Part shown: one piece after another, positions 1 to 6,595 of the stretch
Layout of the letters: every line of letters starts with the position of its first letter
How positions within the stretch are numbered: the stretch's first letter is position 1
Source of the DNA: Pseudomonadota bacterium
Lineage (GTDB): Bacteria; Desulfobacterota; Syntrophia; Syntrophales; JADFWA01
Direction of reading: 5' to 3'
Length of the DNA stretch: 8,142 bases
Assembly (NCBI GenBank): GCA_015222855.1
Contig: JADFWA010000402.1
Span: forward strand, 1 to 8,142
The notes under the pieces: model-generated
Told to the model about the DNA's origin: nothing
Seen by the model: only the letters and a program-made list of their open reading frames with translations
The model's database searches: none
Made by a program: the position numbers and the translations under genes

Positions 1-59
1 GATTTTAATCCTCAAAATACTCAATGTATTCCTGCGGTTAAAATCTTCGCCTTCCTTGA
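1..59. repeat. Partial copy of a palindromic repeat core (copy 1)
   Basis: The first 59 bases are identical to 504-562. The core contains an inverted pair GATTTTAA/TTAAAATC around a small AATAC-TCAAT-GTATT hairpin. The left part of this copy lies outside the window. To the right of base 59 the two copies diverge: here the flank continues into CTTGCAAAAAATTTCTCATT and on to about 89, while the second copy continues to a different arm. The same core therefore sits in two different arm contexts. No coding potential is evident between 60 and 129. Confidence 0.9.
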
Positions 60-129
60 CCTTGCAAAAAATTTCTCATTCTTGGACAGCCTCCTAGTGG
101 CCAGCATCTTGTATCCCGAACGCTTGCAA

Positions 130-405
130 TTACCTGTGAGATCTTTTTGAGGCTTTCAATGGATTAATTTTCTGCGTAGCTTCTTTTTCTCTTTGGGTAT
201 GTGATGCCATAGGACATCCGCCGATAGCCCATTTACTTGCAGGGTCAGGGTAGACCATACAATATGTCCCGGTAGGACACTCTATAATTTTGGCGCAACC
301 TTCACACTTATCAATGATTGGATGACACCTGCCTCCATTAAATCCGCATCCCTTCTTGCTCATGAAGGCACACTCAAACCCAGACTTTATGCTTTGACAA
401 ACCAT
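130..405 (-). CDS. PxxKW family cysteine-rich protein
   Basis: A 91-residue soluble protein with nine cysteines (3, 12, 20, 27, 34, 37, 43, 49, 64), including a C-x2-C pair at 34/37, and the motif P55-A-S-K58-W59. Together with the opening MVCQ, the KKGCGFNGGRC stretch and the basic tail KINPLKASKR, this matches my memory of the PxxKW cysteine-rich family known from sulfate reducers and related deltaproteobacteria. Its function is unknown; the cysteine pattern suggests metal binding (zinc or Fe-S), which is inference. There is no signal peptide or membrane segment. I chose ATG at 405 because a G-rich Shine-Dalgarno stretch (414-418) lies 8 nt upstream; a GTG at 414, three codons earlier, would overlap that site. 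The gene stands alone on the minus strand. Its 5' flank is the MITE-like element beginning 49 bp upstream, and I find no convincing promoter. Confidence 0.85.
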   Translation of the reverse strand: MVCQSIKSGFECAFMSKKGCGFNGGRCHPIIDKCEGCAKIIECPTGTYCMVYPDPASKWAIGGCPMASHTQREKEATQKINPLKASKRSHR

Positions 406-413
406 TTTAAACA

Positions 414-418
414 CCCCC
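414..418 (-). promoter_or_regulatory. Ribosome binding site deciding the PxxKW start
   Basis: On the minus strand AAGGGGG is followed by TGTTTAAA and then ATG at 405. The 8-nt spacing supports the ATG over the GTG at 414, which lies inside the purine run. Confidence 0.6.
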
Positions 419-454
419 TTCTAAATTTTTTAATGTAGTGGGTCATATAGCGAT

Positions 455-596
455 GAGACCTTTGCAAAACGTCCCCTTTCGCCCAATTTCGGCGTCAGGC
501 TCAGATTTTAATCCTCAAAATACTCAATGTATTCCTGCGGTTAAAATCTTCGCCTTCCTTGAACTTGAACGAAATTGAACATTTTTCAAAGGTCTC
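455..596. repeat. MITE-like palindromic element with terminal inverted repeats (copy 2)
   Basis: The element starts GAGACCTTTGCAAAA (455-469) and ends TTTTTCAAAGGTCTC (582-596), a terminal inverted repeat matching at 14 of 15 positions. Further pairs nest inside: CAATTTCG (484-491) with CGAAATTG (570-577), GATTTTAA (504-511) with TTAAAATC (541-548), and AATAC (519-523) with GTATT (529-533), so most of the element can fold into one long hairpin. GCGAT precedes it (450-454) and GCGAT follows it (597-601), a candidate 5-bp target-site duplication. No transposase is encoded, so any movement would need a partner in trans. Confidence 0.8.
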
Positions 597-619
597 GCGA
601 TATGCCTCCACTTACGCAC

Positions 620-664
620 AAAAAAATACCGGAAGCTACCTTAGAAACCGGCACCCCGGTATTT
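620..664 (-). terminator. Stem-loop resembling a leftward rho-independent terminator
   Basis: AAATACCGG (624-632) pairs perfectly with CCGGTATTT (656-664) across a 23-base loop. The A-run at 620-626 becomes seven T residues directly after the stem on the minus strand, as in an intrinsic terminator. Read on the plus strand the stem is followed by A and a run of C, not by T. No minus-strand gene lies to its right before IID, so it may end antisense transcription or belong to a leader of the PxxKW gene. I considered a riboswitch and could not match one. Confidence 0.45.
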
Positions 665-721
665 ACCCCCCAAACGGGTGAGGCTTAATAATAAAAAAAA
701 TATTTTATGTCAAGAAAAAAG

Positions 722-749
722 TTTCAATAGGCAGGAAATCTTATATAAT
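722..749 (+). promoter_or_regulatory. Candidate sigma70-type promoter for the IID-ptsHI set
   Basis: TTTCAA (722-727) and a perfect TATAAT (744-749) are 16 bases apart. The region just upstream (686-720) is strongly A/T-rich and could act as an UP element. The site is about 90 bp ahead of the chosen IID start at 839. The -35 match is partial. Confidence 0.5.
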
Positions 750-825
750 TATTTCCAAAGCCCCGCAGGGATTGACTTCATACGTTAATCATGTTAGATC
801 AATGCCACTATATTTGGGATGGACT

Positions 826-830
826 AGGAG
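826..830 (+). promoter_or_regulatory. Ribosome binding site deciding the IID start
   Basis: AGGAG lies 8 nt before ATG 839. The earlier in-frame ATG at 791 has no purine-rich site at a suitable distance, and the 16 residues it would add do not look like the family's N-terminus. Confidence 0.7.
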
Positions 831-838
831 ATTCGAGA

Positions 839-1630
839 ATGGAGAAAGGCGCATCACAGGTTAATGAGCCGGTTGGGTCCAAAAAACTCAACGGAGTTCC
901 GGTAAGAGTTTTTCTGAGATCCCTTCTTATTCAATCTTCATTGAACTTCTGGAGGATGCAGAATCTTGGTTTTGCATACTCATTGATTCCTCTTGTCAGG
1001 AAACTGGGGCAAAACAGACAACAGGTTTCCAATATGCTGACAAGACATCTCCGAATTTTCAATACCCATCCCTATATGTCGGGGGCGGTTATCGGGTCCG
1101 TGTTGAAACTGGAGGAGGATTTTTGTAAAGATGGTAATTGCCCGGAGGCGGATAAACTGAAGAAGGTTCTCACGGGGCCCTATGCGGCGATGGGAGATTC
1201 ATTTTTTTGGGGTTCCCTGCAGCCTTTTTCAGCTATTGTCGGGGTGGCAATGGCGATTAAGGGGTTCCTGGCAGCCCCTTTGATCTTTCTTTTGATCTAT
1301 AATCCTGTTCCTGTGTGGTTCAGGGTGAAGGGATTTATTGATGGGTACAGCAAGGGAAAGGGTTGGGTTGATTTTATCGGGATGATGAATATGCCCCGAA
1401 TGTCAAGAAAAATCCGGTGGATGTCGGTAATTTTTCTTGGAATTCTTGCATATATTATCTCTGCCGTTCATTCCCATCCCTGCGTATCTCATTTTGGAAT
1501 ACCGGCAAAAATCTTTATGTTGGTTATTATCGTTCTTTGTTTTTTTGTAATACAAAGTGGAATATCTCAAATCAATATACTTTATGTGGCGGCATTTCTT
1601 TTCTTTGTGATAACAACCGTCATGGCCTGA
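839..1630 (+). CDS. PTS mannose/fructose/sorbose-family IID membrane subunit
   Basis: A 263-residue membrane subunit of a mannose-class phosphotransferase permease, which works with IIC to move sugar while IIA/IIB pass phosphate from HPr. Family signatures are the N-terminal SLNFWRMQNLGFAYSLIP block (about 34-51), NTHPYMSGAVIGSVLKLEE (75-93) and LTGPYAAMGDSFFWGSLQP (111-129). Hydrophobic segments follow at about 131-154, 194-211, 222-239 and 246-262. The length is slightly below E. coli ManZ but the C-terminus looks complete. It is the first gene of a rightward set with ptsH and ptsI. The IIA, IIB and IIC genes that usually accompany IID are absent from the window. A 16-bp repeat terminus begins five bases after the stop codon. 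Confidence 0.9.
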   Translation: MEKGASQVNEPVGSKKLNGVPVRVFLRSLLIQSSLNFWRMQNLGFAYSLIPLVRKLGQNRQQVSNMLTRHLRIFNTHPYMSGAVIGSVLKLEEDFCKDGNCPEADKLKKVLTGPYAAMGDSFFWGSLQPFSAIVGVAMAIKGFLAAPLIFLLIYNPVPVWFRVKGFIDGYSKGKGWVDFIGMMNMPRMSRKIRWMSVIFLGILAYIISAVHSHPCVSHFGIPAKIFMLVIIVLCFFVIQSGISQINILYVAAFLFFVITTVMA

Positions 1631-1634
1631 GGCC

Positions 1635-1650
1635 TTTTGCAAAGGTCTCA
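1635..1650. repeat. Solitary copy of the MITE-like element's terminus
   Basis: TTTTGCAAAGGTCTCA is the exact reverse complement of 454-469, the left terminus of the element plus one base. The rest of the element is not present next to it. The 16-base perfect match is very unlikely by chance, so this is probably a relic left by deletion or recombination. It occupies most of the 43-bp gap between IID and ptsH. Confidence 0.75.
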
Positions 1651-1673
1651 ACCTGAGCGGTTACAACAAAGTT

Positions 1674-1952
1674 ATGGATAAGACGATAGAAACAAAAACC
1701 TTTATAATAAAAAATGAATTGGGTCTTCATGCGAGGGCCGCGGCCATGCTGGCACGTGAGTCAGACAGGTTTGAATCGAAGATTTTTTTTGAAAAGGACG
1801 GAATGGAAGTCGATGGGAGGAGTCTTCTGGACATTTTGACGCTTGCCTGTCCGAAGGGGGCCAGGATTACGATCAGGGCGGAAGGGGAGGATGCCCGTAA
1901 CGCTATTGAAGGTCTTGGAAGGCTGATAGAAGATAAATTTGGAGAAAATTGA
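1674..1952 (+). CDS. ptsH: HPr phosphocarrier protein
   Basis: A 92-residue cytoplasmic phosphocarrier that takes phosphate from enzyme I and hands it to EIIA domains or regulatory targets. The active-site motif GLHARAAA puts the phosphorylated histidine at residue 19 (His15 in E. coli numbering). Ser50, in the GRSLLDILTLACPKG block, aligns with the Ser46 that HprK kinase phosphorylates; both residues show the same offset of four. The proline that usually follows the arginine in the active-site motif is alanine here. The start is ATG 1674; upstream only a weak GAGCGG (1655-1660, 13 nt away) could serve as ribosome binding site. The stop TGA overlaps the ptsI ATG by one base, which suggests translational coupling. 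With Ser50 present, an HprK kinase elsewhere in the genome is likely (inference). Confidence 0.97.
   Translation: MDKTIETKTFIIKNELGLHARAAAMLARESDRFESKIFFEKDGMEVDGRSLLDILTLACPKGARITIRAEGEDARNAIEGLGRLIEDKFGEN
1941..1944 (+). promoter_or_regulatory. Ribosome binding site deciding the ptsI start
   Basis: GGAG lies 7 nt before ATG 1952, inside the end of ptsH. A TTG at 1949 is in frame one codon earlier but is a weaker start codon. Confidence 0.6.
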
Positions 1953-3733
1953 TGAACGCCGGTGAAGAGAAAACAGTTTCCGTGCTTAAAGGAATAGGTG
2001 TGTCTCCGGGTATAGCCATTGGAAAGGTCTATGTCCTTGATCGTTCGGACGCGAAGATATTTCGGTATAAGTTGACCAAGAACAGCCTTGTAACCGGAGA
2101 AATAAAGAGATTCAGAAAGGCCTTGAAGGAGTCGGAGAGACAGCTTGCGGAAATCAAAAAGAAACTCGGTGATTATGAGGAGATAGAGTCATTATATATT
2201 ATCGATGTCCATATCATGATTCTAAGGGACAGGATGTTGGCCGATAATACGATACGCAACATAGAAGATAAGTGTATCAACGCGGAGTGGGCTCTCCGGA
2301 TGACCATTGACAAGTATAGAGAAATATTCAACAAAGTGGAAGATGATTATCTCAGGGAGCGAATCAGCGATGTGGAGTATGTGGGACAGAGGATTCTGAG
2401 CAATCTCGTCGGGAAGAAACATGAAACTGTTTCTGAAATTGGTGAAGATGTTGTGATTGTCGCGAAAGACCTTTCTCCGGCCGATACGGTTCAGATGAAG
2501 GTTGAAAAGATTTTGGGCTTTGCCACGGATAGCGGGGGAAAGACATCCCATACGGCCATCGTGGCGAGGTCAATTGAGATTCCCGCGGTAGTGGGTTTAA
2601 AAGAGATTACCGGTGAGGTAATGACCGATGACGAGATAATTATCGATGGCACCGCCGGTCTGGTAATCGTCAATCCGGACCCGGAGATAATAAAACGGTA
2701 TGAAGAAAAAAAGAGCCATTATATGGCTATGGAAAAAGACCTGCTGAAGGGCGCGCACCTTCCTTCCATAACAAAGGATAACCATAGTGTGGGTATAGGG
2801 GCGAATATAGAATTTACCGAAGAGATTCCCTCCGCGGTGGCTCACGGGGCTAATGGTATTGGCCTTTACAGGACTGAATTTATTTATGTAAATAAAGAGC
2901 GGCTTCCCACTGAGGAAGAACATTTTTTGAACTACAAAAGTGCAATAAAAGGGAATGGCATTAAATGGGCGACAATCAGGACATTTGATCTTGGCGGTGA
3001 CAAGTTTATTTCCGATCCCAGATTGGCTGAGGAGATGAACCCGGCAATGGGACTCCGGGCGATCAGGTATTGCCTGCGGGAAGTTGAATTGTTCAAGGTG
3101 CAGTTGAGGGCAATTTTACGCGCGAGCGCCTATGGGAATACCGGCATCCTCTTTCCCATGATCTCCGGAATAAAGGAGATTAGAGATGCCAAGAGGGTGG
3201 TTAATGAAGTAAAGGAAGAACTTCTGTCTGAGGGGATTCCAATCGGTGAGGATTTAAAAATAGGGATCATGATAGAGGTGCCGTCCGCCGTTATGATTGC
3301 CGATGAATTGGCAAAGGAGGTAGATTTTTTCAGTATCGGAACCAATGACCTGATCCAGTATACCCTGGCGATTGACAGGGTTAACGAGCGCGTTACCTAT
3401 CTATATGAACCTCTTCATCCTGCCGTGTTAAAGCTGATAAAGCGTGTAGTTGATGCCGGTCACAAGGCGGGGATAAAGGTTGCCATGTGTGGGGAGATGG
3501 CAGGCGATCCTGTCTGTACGATGATTCTCCTCGGTCTTGAACTTGATGGCTTGAGTATGAATCCCCTGGCCATACCGCGTGTAAAGAAGATCATAAGTAA
3601 TTCGACCTTGAAAGAATCAAAAAAACTTCTGGAAAAGGTGATGACTTTCTCCACAGCGGTTGAGATTGAGGAGTTTGTGAGAAACTATATGACCGAGCAT
3701 TTTCCAGAGTATTTCCCCGTAGACGGTCAGTAA
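1952..3733 (+). CDS. ptsI: PTS enzyme I (phosphoenolpyruvate-protein phosphotransferase)
   Basis: Cytoplasmic enzyme I moves phosphate from phosphoenolpyruvate to HPr and so starts the PTS cascade. The 593-residue protein has the standard order: HPr-binding N-domain (about 10-135), a phosphohistidine domain with GGKTSHTAIVARS, and a PEP-binding TIM-barrel domain (about 260-550). His200 in the SHTA motif is the phosphorylated residue. The C-domain keeps GLYRTEF (Arg307), RTFDLGGDK (Arg343), the metal-binding MIEVPSA block near 440, SIGTNDLIQYTLAIDR (461-476) and the catalytic Cys513 in AMCGEMAGDP. There is no GAF domain, so this is the sugar-PTS form and not the nitrogen-PTS PtsP. It is slightly longer than the E. 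coli enzyme (575). All key residues are present, and the gene is coupled to ptsH by a TGATG overlap. Confidence 0.98.
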   Translation: MNAGEEKTVSVLKGIGVSPGIAIGKVYVLDRSDAKIFRYKLTKNSLVTGEIKRFRKALKESERQLAEIKKKLGDYEEIESLYIIDVHIMILRDRMLADNTIRNIEDKCINAEWALRMTIDKYREIFNKVEDDYLRERISDVEYVGQRILSNLVGKKHETVSEIGEDVVIVAKDLSPADTVQMKVEKILGFATDSGGKTSHTAIVARSIEIPAVVGLKEITGEVMTDDEIIIDGTAGLVIVNPDPEIIKRYEEKKSHYMAMEKDLLKGAHLPSITKDNHSVGIGANIEFTEEIPSAVAHGANGIGLYRTEFIYVNKERLPTEEEHFLNYKSAIKGNGIKWATIRTFDLGGDKFISDPRLAEEMNPAMGLRAIRYCLREVELFKVQLRAILRASAYGNTGILFPMISGIKEIRDAKRVVNEVKEELLSEGIPIGEDLKIGIMIEVPSAVMIADELAKEVDFFSIGTNDLIQYTLAIDRVNERVTYLYEPLHPAVLKLIKRVVDAGHKAGIKVAMCGEMAGDPVCTMILLGLELDGLSMNPLAIPRVKKIISNSTLKESKKLLEKVMTFSTAVEIEEFVRNYMTEHFPEYFPVDGQ

Positions 3734-3760
3734 AGTGTGCGATAGAGGCACAAAGAAATC

Positions 3761-3810
3761 CGTTAACCGTTCACCGTTGTCCGTTGTCGGTGAACAGTGA
3801 ACGGACAACG
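3761..3810. repeat. Inverted array of degenerate 7-bp units
   Basis: The ptsI-plsB gap contains seven consecutive heptamers. Four lie in one orientation (CGTTAAC at 3761, CGTTCAC at 3768, CGTTGTC at 3775 and again at 3782). Three reverse-complement-like units follow (GGTGAAC at 3789, AGTGAAC at 3796, GGACAAC at 3803). The array folds: CGTTGTCCGTT (3775-3785) pairs perfectly with AACGGACAACG (3800-3810) over a 14-base loop. No T-run follows, so a rho-independent terminator is unlikely. Confidence 0.8.
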
Positions 3811-3830
3811 AGTCAACTCTATGAAACCCC

Positions 3831-6443
3831 ATGTCAGTTAAATCAAAGATCAGGTTATGGACCACCGGAATCGGGGAATATTACAGCGGGTCTCTATACA
3901 GGCAAAATAGATTTCCCCTCTTCTGGTTGTTCAGCAGGGTATTAAGAAGAGTAGAATTAGCTGAAGAGCATGTCGAAGAGTTAAGCAAGCTTTCGAAGCG
4001 GGGGGTTGTTGTTTACGCCCTGAAGAATAAAAGCCGGCTTAACTGCTTGATCCTCCGGGAGCTTTCATTCAGGAAGGGGATTCAGAGACCTGTCTATTGC
4101 CACGGTATTAGCATGATCATCTGGCAGCCTTTCTTTCCGGCTGTCAGGGTTTTTCTTTCCCATCTTTTTCATTTCATCTTCAAAAAGACCATCCTTAACC
4201 CGGATAAAACAGAATATTTAAAACGAATAACGCTGGATAAAAGCAGTTCTATCATATACCTCCGTGGTTCGGAATTTATGGGAAGCAAGTATGTAAGGGA
4301 CCCCATCATTCAACTGATAAACGCGCAGAGGGAGCTTGATGTTCCAGTATATCTGGTGCCGGAATTGGTTGCATACGGGAGAAGGAGGGAGAAGAAGGAT
4401 AAGACACTGCTGAATATATTATTTGGGCAGAGGGGAAACCCCGGTGCACTGAGAAGATTGATAACTTTTCTGAGAAACTCCAAGAGGGCCTCGGTAATAT
4501 CCGCAAGGCCGATCAATCTGGCTGAATTTATCAAAAAGAACGAAGACCTTTCCGAGGAAGATATTTCCTGCAGTTTGAGAAGAGAGCTTATCGACAGGAT
4601 TGATGGGGAAAAAAGGGCGATAGTGGGGCCGGTTCTGAAATCGAGGGAAGAGATTATCGGAACGGTTCTAAGGGATGGTGACCTTGTCGAGTTTATGGAA
4701 GATATGGCGGCGGATGGGAAGAAAGATTATAACATGGTGGTTAGAAAGGCGGAGAAATATCTGCGTGAAATAGCCGCCGATTATAACGAAACTTACATCG
4801 AGATTTGGTACAGGGTACTGACCTGGCTTTGGAACAATATATATGATGGCGTCGTGGTTGACAGGGAGGGACTTGCGAGAATAAGAGATGTCTCGAAAAA
4901 GATGCCCTTTGTCATTGTTCCATGTCATCGGAGCCATACAGATTACCTCCTTCTGTCTTACGTTTTTTACAAATATAATATTCAATTGCCCTTTGTCGCG
5001 GCAGGAACCAATATGTTGTTCGGTCCTTTGGGCTACATCTTTAGAAAATCAGGCACCTTTTTTGTGCGGAGAAGTTTCAGGGGAAACGTCTTTTATGGGG
5101 AAGTCTTTGCGAAGTATGTGAAAGTACTTTTACAGGAAGGGCTTCCTATCGAATTTTTCATAGAAGGGGGGAGAAGCCGTACAGGCAAGATGGTCATGCC
5201 CAGGTATGGTCTGCTTTCTATGGTAATCCAGGCCTACGAAGAGGGCGCCTGTGATGATCTGGCCATAATCCCTGTGTTTATCGGGTATGACAGGATTCTT
5301 GAAGAAAAGTCCTATCTGGAGGAACTGGGGGGCGCTCCGAAAGAGAGGGAAAAAACGTTGGCCGTGATCAAGAGTAGAAAATTACTGAAAAAGCGCTACG
5401 GTAGTGTCTATATCAACATTGCTGAACCGATATTGCTCAAGTCTTATCTTGCTTCCCGGGAAAAATCTCTTGATGACATGACCGTTTCCGAAAGGCAGAG
5501 TTTATACAGAAAGATAGGGTATGAGATCGTCGGTGAAATAAGCGAAGTGTCTGTGGTGACACCCTTTTCTCTCATAGCGCTTGGTCTTCTCAGTCATTAC
5601 AGAAGGGGTATATCCCATGGTGACTTGATGAGCATTGCGAACGAACTTTATGATTATCTCGTCTTTAAAAATGTGAAATTTTCTTCCACCTTTGACAATA
5701 CGGATAAGGCAGTGGAAGATGTCCTCAACTTGCTTGAATCATCCGGCATTATATCAAAGACGGGAACGGAAGAGGGTGACGAGGATGAATTTGAGGAAAT
5801 CGTCTATTCACTTGCGGATGACAAGAGATTGAACCTTGAGTATTACAAAAACAATATACTCCATTTTTTCCTTCCGCTTTCCTTCGTCGCAACCTCCATT
5901 CTGTCAAGCAGTGAGGATACTGTGCCGCTTTATCAAATCATGGAAGATTACAGGTTTTTAAAAAGACTTTTCAGGCATGAATTTATCTTTGATTATAAGA
6001 AGGATGATGTTGATGAGGTCAACAGTGTTTTATCATATATCTACGACAGGGGTATGATTGTTGGTGAGGAACGTGCCAGTGAGGCATGGATCGAGGTAAA
6101 GGGAAAGGGGAGAACGAACTTAAGACCCTTTGCCGGCCTTATACACAACTACATCGAATCTTACTGGGTGGCGATCAGAGGTTGTTCCTATCTTAAAAAA
6201 GGGGAGAAATCGGAAAAGGATTTTATCAGGAAGATCCAGAAATTGGGTGCAAAAATGCGTAAAAAGGGAGAGGTATTAAGAGCGGAGGCCCTCTCCAGAT
6301 CAAATTATCAAAATGCCGTAAAATTCCTCACAGACGCGGAGATACTGGATAAAGGCGAGAGAAAAAACGCAAGGATATATTTCCTTACCGAAGACAAGAC
6401 CCGTATCGAATTACTCCGCCACAGATTGTTTAAATTTCTGTAA
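3831..6443 (+). CDS. plsB: Glycerol-3-phosphate 1-O-acyltransferase, PlsB type
   Basis: An 870-residue protein of the PlsB family, which esterifies sn-glycerol 3-phosphate at position 1 using acyl-CoA or acyl-ACP, the first step of phospholipid synthesis, at the inner membrane. All four acyltransferase blocks are visible: the catalytic H-x4-D in CHRSHTDY (His366, Asp371), GTFFVRR (408-414), the glycerol-phosphate-binding FIEGGRSRTGK (443-453) and IIPVFIGYD (479-487). The long N-terminal and C-terminal regions around this core, and a length near E. coli PlsB (807) and mitochondrial GPAT, favour PlsB over the small PlsC enzymes. ATG 3831 is the only reasonable start; no strong ribosome binding site precedes it and a 6-codon reading frame overlaps it. 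It lies 97 bp after ptsI on the same strand. The stop codon lies inside a 13-bp direct repeat flanking a palindrome. Confidence 0.95.
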   Translation: MSVKSKIRLWTTGIGEYYSGSLYRQNRFPLFWLFSRVLRRVELAEEHVEELSKLSKRGVVVYALKNKSRLNCLILRELSFRKGIQRPVYCHGISMIIWQPFFPAVRVFLSHLFHFIFKKTILNPDKTEYLKRITLDKSSSIIYLRGSEFMGSKYVRDPIIQLINAQRELDVPVYLVPELVAYGRRREKKDKTLLNILFGQRGNPGALRRLITFLRNSKRASVISARPINLAEFIKKNEDLSEEDISCSLRRELIDRIDGEKRAIVGPVLKSREEIIGTVLRDGDLVEFMEDMAADGKKDYNMVVRKAEKYLREIAADYNETYIEIWYRVLTWLWNNIYDGVVVDREGLARIRDVSKKMPFVIVPCHRSHTDYLLLSYVFYKYNIQLPFVAAGTNMLFGPLGYIFRKSGTFFVRRSFRGNVFYGEVFAKYVKVLLQEGLPIEFFIEGGRSRTGKMVMPRYGLLSMVIQAYEEGACDDLAIIPVFIGYDRILEEKSYLEELGGAPKEREKTLAVIKSRKLLKKRYGSVYINIAEPILLKSYLASREKSLDDMTVSERQSLYRKIGYEIVGEISEVSVVTPFSLIALGLLSHYRRGISHGDLMSIANELYDYLVFKNVKFSSTFDNTDKAVEDVLNLLESSGIISKTGTEEGDEDEFEEIVYSLADDKRLNLEYYKNNILHFFLPLSFVATSILSSSEDTVPLYQIMEDYRFLKRLFRHEFIFDYKKDDVDEVNSVLSYIYDRGMIVGEERASEAWIEVKGKGRTNLRPFAGLIHNYIESYWVAIRGCSYLKKGEKSEKDFIRKIQKLGAKMRKKGEVLRAEALSRSNYQNAVKFLTDAEILDKGERKNARIYFLTEDKTRIELLRHRLFKFL

Positions 6444-6444
6444 C
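6432..6444. repeat. 13-bp direct repeat, left copy (includes plsB stop)
   Basis: AAATTTCTGTAAC occurs here and again at 6596-6608, on either side of the palindrome. This copy covers the last plsB codons and the TAA stop. It is a candidate target-site duplication. Confidence 0.75.
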
Positions 6445-6595
6445 TATTCAGCCACCAAGACACGAAGTCACTAAAATCATATCATAATTTATGACAACCA
6501 GAGGCATTTGATTAATAAAATTTTCCGGAGATTACGGGGAAATATAATTAATTTCTACACTTTGTGTCTTAGTGACTTTGTGGCTGAGTAGTTAC
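6440..6595. repeat. Palindromic insertion-like element built of 8-bp units
   Basis: The ends GTAACTATTCAGCCAC (6440-6455) and GTGGCTGAGTAGTTAC (6580-6595) are inverted repeats matching at 15 of 16 positions. Inside each arm are octamers of the form AC-N-AAG-N-C: ACCAAGAC (6454) and ACGAAGTC (6462) on the plus strand, and on the minus strand ACAAAGTC (6574-6581), ACTAAGAC (6566-6573) and ACAAAGTG (6558-6565). The A/T-rich middle (6478-6557) encodes nothing recognisable. The element separates plsB from the convergent glycosyltransferase and could hinder read-through, but it has no clear T-run. Confidence 0.8.

Larger units (their letters stand above)
406..838. other. Gene-free region with repeat, stem-loop and promoter
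   Basis: This stretch of about 430 bases lies between the divergent PxxKW and IID genes. It holds the MITE-like palindrome at 455-596, the stem-loop at 620-664, an A/T-rich tract at about 686-720 and a candidate promoter at 722-749. An open reading frame for IID could start at 791, but that start lacks a ribosome binding site. I see no other gene or RNA gene. Confidence 0.75.

Noticed and set aside
620..664. c-di-GMP-type riboswitch
   Set aside because: The minus-strand GGTAGC stretch is suggestive, but the conserved GCAAA-type core and the second helix of the GEMM motif are missing.
791..838. N-terminal extension of the IID gene from ATG 791
   Set aside because: No ribosome binding site precedes it, the added 16 residues do not resemble the family, and AGGAG lies correctly before ATG 839.
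1417..1656. 79-residue plus-strand frame and an 82-residue minus-strand frame over the IID 3' end
   Set aside because: Both overlap the membrane segments of IID in other frames and have no family signature; the plus-strand one ends in repeat-derived sequence.
3775..3810. Rho-independent terminator after ptsI
   Set aside because: The stem is strong but no T-run follows on either strand.
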